Shown here in pieces: positions 19,043-26,636 of a DNA stretch of 64,000 bases; the first letter of the stretch is position 1, and the number at the start of each line of letters is the position of its first letter. A program made the position numbers and the translations under genes. The stretch lies in the NCBI GenBank assembly GCA_963700865.1, contig CAVOZC010000005.1, positions 34,993-98,992 on the forward strand. Reading direction: 5' to 3'. A model generated the notes under the pieces. That model did not search any database. It was not told where the DNA came from and saw only the letters and a list, made by a program, of their open reading frames with translations. The DNA is from CAVOGJ01 sp963700865. GTDB lineage: Bacteria > Planctomycetota > Planctomycetia > Pirellulales > Pirellulaceae.

Positions 19043-19942
19043 ATGAGCTCCATTGACCGTTCTCGTGTGCAGCAGATGCAGGGGCATCTGGTCCTGACCG
19101 TCGTCGCAGCGGCCTGGTGTGGAATTCTTGTGCTCTGCGGCACGTTTGGCGGTAAGACCGCCGACGAAGCCGGCTTGGCCGCGGCCTGGATTGCGGGCTT
19201 CATTGCCGTGGGGCATGTCTTAATGGCCGCCTGTCATTACCGCAGGTTGCAACCTCGTCATGGGTGGGCGCTGTTGCTGGCTTGTGCGGCGCCTGCCGCG
19301 TTCTTGGTTCCCGTGCTGGCCCGTCCGGATGGCGGCTGGCCGGTCAATCCGGGCAAGGGACCGCGGGCCAATGGACGCGTTCATTCGAGGGTCGTGACGC
19401 CTGGCGACGTGGTATCGATGAGTTGGACTGCTGAGGACCTGAAATCGGTGGGAGGCATGTGGCGAGGCACGCCCAGGGTAAGAGTCCTGAATGCGGACGA
19501 GCTGGGCTGCTCCCGAGAGCTTCCTGCCCAAGGCCAAAACGACACTTGGGATCGGGTGATCTGGACCGAGGCGGGATTCGATTCGCTTTCACCGTTTCTG
19601 ACGGCTGAGTTTCGCATCCCGTGCGACGAATCGCTCGTCGGCAAATCGCTCCGGCTGCAAACAACGCTGTCCTTCGAATTCCCTACCCCACAAGGTAAAT
19701 CCAGTTATATCGACCAGAGCACGATGGTCACCCGCTTTGATGATGTGCTGCTGGCCTCCAGCAGCGTCAAGCGGTCGTACTGGGATACCTGGTCCACCGG
19801 CGCCACGATCGGCATGACGAGCACCCTGGTGGGTGGTTTGCTGTTGGTGATCTTTTCCCTGGCAAGCCAGGATCATCGGCCACAGATGCCATCCCACGGT
19901 AGGGGTAGTCCCTGGCGCGTCGGGTCGGCGGCGGTCGGCTGA
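19043..19942 (+). CDS. Unknown membrane protein with an extracytoplasmic beta-rich domain
   Basis: The start chosen is the ATG beginning MSSIDRSRVQQMQ, because the open frame upstream (from 18902) overlaps the preceding gene and has no protein character. Of about 299 residues, three hydrophobic helices occur near the N-terminus (LVLTVVAAAWCGILVLCG, AAWIAGFIAVGHVLMAAC, WALLLACAAPAAFLVPVL) and one near the C-terminus (TSTLVGGLLLVIFSLA). The ~140-residue stretch between them has a beta-sandwich texture (FLTAEFRIPCDESLVGKSL, LQTTLSFEFPTP). No family is recognised. It follows the 18388 gene closely and is likely co-transcribed with it. Confidence 0.65.
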   Translation: MSSIDRSRVQQMQGHLVLTVVAAAWCGILVLCGTFGGKTADEAGLAAAWIAGFIAVGHVLMAACHYRRLQPRHGWALLLACAAPAAFLVPVLARPDGGWPVNPGKGPRANGRVHSRVVTPGDVVSMSWTAEDLKSVGGMWRGTPRVRVLNADELGCSRELPAQGQNDTWDRVIWTEAGFDSLSPFLTAEFRIPCDESLVGKSLRLQTTLSFEFPTPQGKSSYIDQSTMVTRFDDVLLASSSVKRSYWDTWSTGATIGMTSTLVGGLLLVIFSLASQDHRPQMPSHGRGSPWRVGSAAVG

Positions 19943-20064
19943 AACAGGCCATTTTTCGGCACCGTAGCGTGGCCGTTCTCGGCCCAATCCCAGGGATGCA
20001 AAAGACAGGCTGGAAGCCTATCCCACGAATAAATCATCAGAGGTCGGGCTCCGGGACGAACGAG

Positions 20065-20092
20065 CAACGTGGCTGGCCGCCCAGCCACGTTG
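20065..20092. terminator. Perfect hairpin between convergent genes
   Basis: CAACGTGGCTGG and its exact reverse complement CCAGCCACGTTG are separated by four bases (CCGC). It lies between the 19043-19942 gene and the end of the oppositely oriented 20123-25036 gene, a good place for a bidirectional terminator. There is no clear T-tract on either side, so it could also be an unrelated palindrome. Confidence 0.45.
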
Positions 20093-20122
20093 ACCGTAAA
20101 ACCGTCGTGGTCACTCTCCGCC

Positions 20123-23100
20123 TCATCGGCGGGCCAGGTAACGGCGGCGCATCACGATGCCAAGGGCAATCACGAGCCACGCCATACCGGTCGCCGGCTC
20201 CGGTACGGCTGGCGGTATCGAAGACGTGAACTTGAACGCGTTCCAGGTGTTGAAGTCCGAAACGTCGACCGATCCGTCCGCGTTAAAGTCGCCCGAGCAC
20301 CACGCAGCGGTGGAGGTGAATTTGTTGTTGTTCCAAATATTGAAATCCGAGACATCGACCGTGCCATCAAGATTGGCATCACCGAGTCGATATTGCCGAC
20401 CCGGGCCGAGATTTGCGGCACCGGCAATGGACCTCCAACTATCCAAGTCGGCGGTCGTGACAAAACCGTCTCCGGTAAGATCAAACATCAAGTTACTGGA
20501 ACCGGCAGCGATCGCTGCCGTCAGGGCATCGATATCCGCACAGTCGTACACGAAATTGCCATCAAAGTCGCCTGGCAGACCGCCCGAATTTAACGTGGAA
20601 TTGCCGAAGATGAGGTCAAAGTAAAAACCGGCCCCCACATCGTCGGTCGTCAGCGAAAGCGAAAACACAACGTCCAGATTCCCGCTCACATTGTTGATCG
20701 CGTTCGATCCCAGGTTCAGGGTGTTGCCTTCAAAATAAGTCACGGCATCCGCAACCTGAGTGAAGGTCTCGGTCTGGGTCATCCCTTCGCGCGTGATCGA
20801 GAAGGCCAGCATGTCAAAGCCACTCCCTTCCACATGCGTATCCAGGAAGCCGACAAGTAAATCTTGCCGCGGATTTGCCAAATCGTTGAGGTCGATGGCG
20901 TAGGTTACGGAACTGGTAAAGGTACGGCTGGTCGCGGTGCCTCCTTCCGTGAACGAACCGCCCATGGTGACGAGGCCAAGCACGTCGCTCGTCGTACCAA
21001 AATTGATCGCGACTTCAGGATTTCCGGCCAGGAATTCCTGCTGCACCATGGTGGTGGGTAATCCCGCGGAGAACCCCGCGGCTTCCAGACCGCTCGCACC
21101 CGCGGCATCCGGAATGCTGACCTCGACGCCAGCGCGGGCCTCAGCACGGCTTTGCCCGTTCACGGGTGCCGTCGCCTGGGATGCCAGATTGATAATCAAT
21201 CCCCCGGCCGAAAGAGCGTTGGCGGTCGAGTTACCACTAACTCCGGTCGCATCGCTACGCGCAATTCCATTGCCGAAAAAGCTCCGCACCGACCCGTTTC
21301 CCGCATCCGCGGTGGATGTGGCGTTCACCGCGGCCAGACCGCTGGCAATCGCAGTGGCCGTAGCATCCCCTCCCCTGCCGCCCGGGCCGGAACTCGATGC
21401 GCCTCCGTTGCCGCCCGTCGCGGTCGCCGTCGACGAGACGGTGAAGTTGCCCGTGGACATGACGTTTGACATGGCGATGGCGCCGCCACCGTTGTTCCCA
21501 ACGCCCAAGCTACCTGAGGCGATGGCGCCACCCGCACCGCCGGTCGCGTTGGCCGTGCCGGTCGTGGCGGCCGCACCGCTGAGTACGAGTGTCGACATCC
21601 CTGTGGAACCCAAGCCGGGAACACCACCTAGGCTGGCATTGGCACCTCGTCCTCCCGTGGCACTCACGGTGGCAGTCGTCGTCGCGCCACTCATGCGCGC
21701 GAAGGAAAGTGATGAGCTGGCCGTTCCGCCGTCGCCGCCATTCGAGGCGGCACCCGTGCCACCGTTCCCTCCCGCGGCCGTCTGGTTGAGCGTCAAGTTT
21801 CCTGACGTCGTACCACTCACCGCGTCGACCATCGAAACGGCGCCGCCGACCCCACCTGTCGCGCCGTCGCTACCGGCTCCCGCATTTCCACCCGTGCCGG
21901 ATGCCGACACGGTGACCGTACCACCCGCGGAACTGGCCGAGGTCGGACCGATGATCGCCGTCCCACCACTGCCGCCAGTGAATCCCACTCCACGGGCGGC
22001 TCCACCGTTGCCCCCGGTCGCGTTGGCCGTAATGGAGGTATTATTCGCGGCTGTCGATGTTGCGGATCCGCCCGACGTGGCTACGCCACCCATACCCCCG
22101 TTGCCGGTCGAGCCGGTGGCGATGGCGCCGCCATTGCCACCCGTCGCATTCTGCGTTCCGGTGACGTTGGCAGGTCCGGATAACGACAAGTTGGCCGTGG
22201 CCGCCGCACCGTTACCGGCGGCGCCGCCACCACTTCCAGACCCACCGTTCCCTCCCGTCGCATTCATCGTCGCCGTCGTGGTTCCGCCCGTCACGCGCGC
22301 AAAGTTGAGTGACGAAGTCGCGATGCCACCCTGGCCGCCGCCGTTCCCCGCTCCGCCATTACCGCCGGCAGCGGTCTGATTGAGCGTCAGGTTACCGGAT
22401 GTATTGCCGCTGACTTTATCCACGATCGAAGACGCGCCGCCATTGCCGCCAGTCGCGAAGTCATTTCCGGCTCCACCATTCCCGCCAGTCGCGTTGGTCG
22501 TAACGGTCACGGTGCTCCCCGCGGAAGTTGCCGACGTCGCATTGATCGTCGGGATACCACCAGCACCTCCGGAGAATCCACCGCCGCGGCCAATGCCTCC
22601 ATTGCCACCCGTGGCATTGGTCGTTGTGGATGCCGTATTCATACCAGTCGTAATAGCAGACCCACCGGCCGCGGCTGCGCCTCCGGCACCACCATTGCCA
22701 AACGATCCGCTGGAGATGGCTCCACCATTCCCACCGGTGGCTGATCGCGTACCGGTCACATTGGCGGCTCCCGTGAGCGTTAAACTGGCCGTCGCCGCGG
22801 CTCCGTCGCCGGCGGCCGCACCACCCCCGGCACCGCCGCCATTGCCACCGGTCGCGTTGACCGTCGACGTGGTCGTGCCCCCGGTGGCACGCGCGAACGT
22901 CAGCGCCGAGCTGGCGGTCCCGCCTTGACCGCCCCCGGCACCGGCTCCCGTGCCACCATTGCCGCCAATTCCGTTTTGATTGAGGGTCAGCGTGCCGGAC
23001 GTCGTGCCGCTGACGGTATCGGCCAGCGAGACGGCCCCGCCGTTGCCGCCGGTGGCCCCGTCGTTGCCCGCCCCACCGTTGCCACTCGTTCCGTTGGCCG

Positions 23101-25036
23101 TCACCGTGACGTTTCCGCCATCCGAGGAACCCGAACTAGCCGTCACATTGGCCATCCCGCCCGTGCCACCCGCGAGTCCACCGCCGCGGCCGATGCCGCC
23201 ATTGCCACCCGTGGCATTCGCTGTATTGGAAACCGTGTTCGCGGCGCTGGATGTGGACGACCCGCTCGACGTGGCGCTGCCGCCCGTGCCGCCGTTGCCG
23301 GTGGACCCCGTGGCAATGGAACCGCCGTTACCGCCCGTTGCGGACCTGTTGCCTGTCGTATTCGCCGCGCCCGTCAATGTCAATTGTGCCGTGGCCGTAC
23401 CGCCGTTACCCGCGGCGTTGCTCCCGCTGCCGCCGTTGCCGCCCGTGGCATTTACCGTTGAGGTTGTGGTGGCTCCGCTGGCGCGAGCGAACGTGAGCGT
23501 CGAGGCGGCACTGCCGCCATCGCCTCCCGCTGCCGCGGACCCGTTCCCGCCATTCCCTCCGGTCACGTTTTGATTGAGCGTGGCATTGGCGGACGTGCTC
23601 CCGCTGACGGCATCCGTCACCGATGCGTTGCCGCCGGTGCCACCGCTGGCTCCATCATTGCCCCCGCCCCCGTTGCCGCCGGTGGCGTTCGCCGTCGCGG
23701 TCACATTCCCACTGCCCGACGAAACGGTCAGTGGATTGACGTTGGGCACGCCTCCCGCACCACCGCTAAAAGCACCACCTCGTCCGATGCCTCCGTTGCC
23801 AGCCACGGCATTCAACGTGGCCGTGACGGTCCCCGAACCCGCGGACGTCGCCGAGCCGCCGGCGGTCGCCGAGCCGCCAACGCGACCGACACCCGTGAAA
23901 TTGGCCGTGACATCCCCACCTTTGCCACCCGTGGCGTTGATCGTGCCAGTGACATTCGCGCCGCCACTGAGCACGAGGTTCGCAGTCGCCGTGCCGCTAT
24001 TGCCGGCCGAGCCACCCGCTTGACCGCCGTTGCCGCCCGTCGCAGAGATCGTCGCGCTCGTCGTCCCTCCGGTCGCTCGCGCGAAAGTGAGTGACGAACT
24101 GGCGTTTCCGGCAGCACCGGCGACGGTGGCTCCGTTGCCGCCGTTACCCCCGGTCGCGGATTGATTGAGTGTCACGTTTCCCAGGGTGGTTCCACTGACC
24201 GCGTTCGTCAGCGTGGCGCTGCCGGCCAACCCGCCAGCCGCATTGAAGTTGCCAACACCTCCGTTTCCGCCGGTCACATTTGCGGTGGCCGTTACATTGC
24301 CCGTATCTGATGTCGACGAAGCGGTCGCCGTCGCGGTGCCGCCCGTTCCGCCCATCCCGCCGGCATCACGTCCGATCCCGCCGTTGCCGCCCGTGGCATT
24401 TGCCGACGATGTGGCGGTCGCCGCCGCAGTGGCGGTCGCGGCCGCGGTTGACGAAGCGTCGCCGCCCACACCACCCACACTGCCAGTCCCTGGGCTACCA
24501 CCCGCGCCCGGAGCGCCGGCGATGCCACCGTTCCCGCCGGCTCCGCCGTTCGCGCTGGCGGTTGCGGAGGCATTTCCAGCAGGTGGCGACGTTTGCGACG
24601 TCGCGGTGGCGTCGCCGCCATTTCCGCCAGGTCCCCCGTCACCACCGTCGGCTCCCGCCGCATTCCCCACGCCTCCATTCCCACCGGTGCCGCCGGTGCC
24701 GCCGGTTGCCGTCGCATTATTCGCCGGATCGTTGGCCGTGGCACTGGCCACCGCATCCTCACCATCCCCACCCGGCCCGCCGTCTTCCCCCGGGTTACCG
24801 GGCGCCCCGTTGGTTCCGCTGGTACCGGACAACCCTGTGTCGGTGACGTTTTCCGCGAAACCAACCTTGCTGCCTAGGAGCAGACACACGATCACGACCA
24901 TCATGGCAAATGTACGGCTTTGGAAACAACGCGTGCAGACGCCCCACCGCTTTGCGGCCGCCTGCTGGTCAACCTGACGTGGAAGGAGCGTGAGCCATCG
25001 GGTCCCCAATGCACGGTGTGGAATGTGCTGCAACAT
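20123..25036 (-). CDS. Giant Gly-Asn repeat protein with dockerin-like EF-hands and PEP-CTERM tail
   Basis: An intact 1,637-residue frame. Residues ~1-62 form a long n-region plus signal helix (FAMMVVIVCLLLGSKVGFAE). Residues ~65-1260 are low complexity, built on ATGGNGG, with a higher-order unit of about 210 residues repeated about five times; each unit carries a marker such as SSLTFARATGGTTT and a LTLTGAANVTGT block. A ~200-residue globular region follows (SVTYAIDLNDLANP, GFYFDLIFGN). Then come an EF-hand pair (DFDGNFVYDCADIDAL, DLTGDGFVTTADLDSW) and the dockerin-like pair GDANLDGTVDVSDFN and GDFNADGSVDVSDFN. It ends VPEPATGMAWLVIALG plus Arg-rich residues, a PEP-CTERM sorting signal. The texture recalls mycobacterial PGRS repeats, probably by convergence. 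It is likely a surface or matrix protein. Confidence 0.85.
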   Translation of the reverse strand: MLQHIPHRALGTRWLTLLPRQVDQQAAAKRWGVCTRCFQSRTFAMMVVIVCLLLGSKVGFAENVTDTGLSGTSGTNGAPGNPGEDGGPGGDGEDAVASATANDPANNATATGGTGGTGGNGGVGNAAGADGGDGGPGGNGGDATATSQTSPPAGNASATASANGGAGGNGGIAGAPGAGGSPGTGSVGGVGGDASSTAAATATAAATATSSANATGGNGGIGRDAGGMGGTGGTATATASSTSDTGNVTATANVTGGNGGVGNFNAAGGLAGSATLTNAVSGTTLGNVTLNQSATGGNGGNGATVAGAAGNASSSLTFARATGGTTSATISATGGNGGQAGGSAGNSGTATANLVLSGGANVTGTINATGGKGGDVTANFTGVGRVGGSATAGGSATSAGSGTVTATLNAVAGNGGIGRGGAFSGGAGGVPNVNPLTVSSGSGNVTATANATGGNGGGGNDGASGGTGGNASVTDAVSGSTSANATLNQNVTGGNGGNGSAAAGGDGGSAASTLTFARASGATTTSTVNATGGNGGSGSNAAGNGGTATAQLTLTGAANTTGNRSATGGNGGSIATGSTGNGGTGGSATSSGSSTSSAANTVSNTANATGGNGGIGRGGGLAGGTGGMANVTASSGSSDGGNVTVTANGTSGNGGAGNDGATGGNGGAVSLADTVSGTTSGTLTLNQNGIGGNGGTGAGAGGGQGGTASSALTFARATGGTTTSTVNATGGNGGGAGGGAAAGDGAAATASLTLTGAANVTGTRSATGGNGGAISSGSFGNGGAGGAAAAGGSAITTGMNTASTTTNATGGNGGIGRGGGFSGGAGGIPTINATSATSAGSTVTVTTNATGGNGGAGNDFATGGNGGASSIVDKVSGNTSGNLTLNQTAAGGNGGAGNGGGQGGIATSSLNFARVTGGTTTATMNATGGNGGSGSGGGAAGNGAAATANLSLSGPANVTGTQNATGGNGGAIATGSTGNGGMGGVATSGGSATSTAANNTSITANATGGNGGAARGVGFTGGSGGTAIIGPTSASSAGGTVTVSASGTGGNAGAGSDGATGGVGGAVSMVDAVSGTTSGNLTLNQTAAGGNGGTGAASNGGDGGTASSSLSFARMSGATTTATVSATGGRGANASLGGVPGLGSTGMSTLVLSGAAATTGTANATGGAGGAIASGSLGVGNNGGGAIAMSNVMSTGNFTVSSTATATGGNGGASSSGPGGRGGDATATAIASGLAAVNATSTADAGNGSVRSFFGNGIARSDATGVSGNSTANALSAGGLIINLASQATAPVNGQSRAEARAGVEVSIPDAAGASGLEAAGFSAGLPTTMVQQEFLAGNPEVAINFGTTSDVLGLVTMGGSFTEGGTATSRTFTSSVTYAIDLNDLANPRQDLLVGFLDTHVEGSGFDMLAFSITREGMTQTETFTQVADAVTYFEGNTLNLGSNAINNVSGNLDVVFSLSLTTDDVGAGFYFDLIFGNSTLNSGGLPGDFDGNFVYDCADIDALTAAIAAGSSNLMFDLTGDGFVTTADLDSWRSIAGAANLGPGRQYRLGDANLDGTVDVSDFNIWNNNKFTSTAAWCSGDFNADGSVDVSDFNTWNAFKFTSSIPPAVPEPATGMAWLVIALGIVMRRRYLARR

Positions 25037-25043
25037 AGCTAAA

Positions 25044-25050
25044 CTCCTTT
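25044..25050 (-). promoter_or_regulatory. Ribosome-binding site AAAGGAG
   Basis: On the minus strand AAAGGAG precedes the ATG at 25036 by about seven bases. It supports the long start (MLQHIPHRALG) rather than the internal Met-Met immediately before the signal helix. Confidence 0.65.
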
Positions 25051-25070
25051 AATCAAATCACCGAATGCTC

Positions 25071-25085
25071 CACCCCGACGGGGTG
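25071..25085. other. Short perfect palindrome upstream of the Gly-Asn repeat gene
   Basis: CACCCCGACGGGGTG is a seven-base perfect stem around one base, about 35-50 bases upstream of the start of the 20123-25036 gene. It could be an operator or a 5'-leader hairpin. The role is unknown. Confidence 0.3.
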
Positions 25086-25799
25086 CGCGGAACCGTTTGC
25101 TACCCGATCTCGAAAAAAAGCTGTCGCGCCAATAACGACACAACCATGTCGTTTCCGTCTGTCCGCTGAGAGATAGTGGCGATCGAGCCGTTGCGAACGA
25201 CTAAAGAGAGTGTTGGACGATAAGGTCTTATTTATCCCTCATCGCCACGTGTGGAGGACAAATCAGTCTTACCGGTTCGCAATCATAAGCCTTTGGGGAA
25301 ACAGCTCGCTAGTGTTTACGAAGAACATTCGTCAATTCTTTGCAACCTGCAGACAATTCAAGTAACTGTTTAGCGGTGCTGGGGAGTCGTCCCGTCAGCG
25401 ACGACACATTCTTTTTCCCAGCCAAATTCTGAAATTCACTTTGCCTTTCTGTCCTTGCCGGCAACCCTACCCGCAGGCGGCGCCAAGTGCGATAAGGGGG
25501 CGACGCCATGCGCGAATTTGGCGAGCCTGTGTCGACGAGCACGCCTGTTGCACCTGACCCCGGCTGCGGACCGATGGTCCCTATCGAGCCGCTCCCAGCT
25601 TCGTTTCACCACGGCAAGCGCATGCCTGCCTTTGCGTGCAAACCGCGATCGCTTCACCTCGCGGAGCGTGAATCCGCCGCTTCGCACCGCACAAAGAGGC
25701 CCATGGCAGCGGTATGGCGTCATGACGGAACTGGGGGCACATGGTATCGATACGTCCCACAGGTCGACGGACGACCGCTCAAGAGGGGAACGTTTTGTC
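25086..25799. other. Long intergenic stretch, no gene recognised
   Basis: About 700 bases between divergent genes. It presumably holds the promoters for the leftward Gly-Asn repeat gene and the rightward PanB-like gene. The open frame upstream of 25800 (from 25455) and the minus-strand frames here have no family resemblance. A minus-strand frame ending at 25309 (GKKNVSSLTGRLPS, AKQLLELSAGCKEL) looks weakly protein-like but cannot be assigned. Confidence 0.35.
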
Positions 25800-26618
25800 A
25801 TGAAGAACATTTTTATATTTGGTGAAAAACCGGCACGACGGAATTTGACCATTGCCGACCTGAGAGATCTCAAGGGTGTCCGCCAGCTCACGCAAACGAA
25901 TCCGGCAACGTTGGAAGAGGCCGCGGCGGCTGTGGCCAGCGGCATCGACACATTGATCCGCGGCCAGTCGCAGTTCGAGGGCGTGCGGGCGGGGGCACCG
26001 CACACATTTTTGACCGCTGCCTTGATGCTGACGGACTTTCCGACGGACGAGGCGACGATTCGAACCGCTTTCAAGTACATGGAGGCCGGCGCCGACGCGA
26101 TCTATACCGTGCGCCGTCCGCAACTCGTACGGTTGCTTGCCGATGAAGGCATTCCCGTGATGGGCCACCTCGGTCTCGTACCCCGCAAATCGACGTGGGT
26201 GGGGGGGCTGCGCCGTTGGCAAGACGGCGGACGAGGCGAAGATGTTTATTTGACAAATTTCGCGAACTGGAAGACGCCGGTGCCTTTGCCGTGGAAGTCG
26301 AGATCGTACCCGAGGAAGTCCTGGCGGAGATCAGCCCATGCACCTCGCTGATCACGTTTGCGCTCGGCTCGGGCGCCAACGGAGACGTGACCTATCTTTT
26401 TACGTTGGACATTCTGGGGGACAACGAGCGGCCGCCGCGGCATGCACATGCCTATGTCAATCTGCGGAGGATGCGGGAAGAAATGCAGTCCGAGCGGGTG
26501 CGGGCCTTTACCGAATTCGTGGCCGATGTGTCGCGGCGGCGTCTTTCCGACGGCCAAGCAATTAGTCTCGATGGACGAGCGGGAACTCGACACTTTCCGC
26601 GACTGTCTGGATTCCTGA
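25800..26618 (+). CDS. PanB-like ketopantoate hydroxymethyltransferase family protein, frameshifted
   Basis: Starting MKNIFIFGEKPARRNLTIAD, the sequence follows the PanB TIM-barrel order: MLTDFPT, YMEAGADAIYTV, EGIPVMGHLGLVPRKS, then after a frame change near the G7 run (26201-26207) AVGKTADEAKM, then after another near 26245 LFDKFRELEDAGAFAVEVEI, followed by FALGSGANGDVTYLFTLDILG. A third change near 26540 restores FPTAKQLVSMDERELDTF and a stop at 26618. PanB makes ketopantoate from 3-methyl-2-oxobutanoate for pantothenate synthesis. The usual metal-binding 'VGDSLGM' region is replaced by RGQSQFEG, so this may be a divergent paralogue with another substrate. The conserved acidic residue in the 'EVEIVPEE' segment is kept. 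Confidence 0.6.
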
Positions 26619-26636
26619 AGCCGGCCTTGCCCAGAT

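Noticed and set aside
20937..22379. Long plus-strand open frame (480 codons, Pro/Ala/Val-rich) opposite the Gly-Asn repeat gene
   Set aside because: It is the antisense shadow of the GC-rich ATGGNGG repeats; the Pro-Pro-Leu-Pro texture is only the complement of Gly/Asn codons, with no start site or family resemblance.
25455..25799. Upstream extension of the PanB-like frame
   Set aside because: The 115 extra codons have no protein character and PanB proteins normally begin near the chosen Met.
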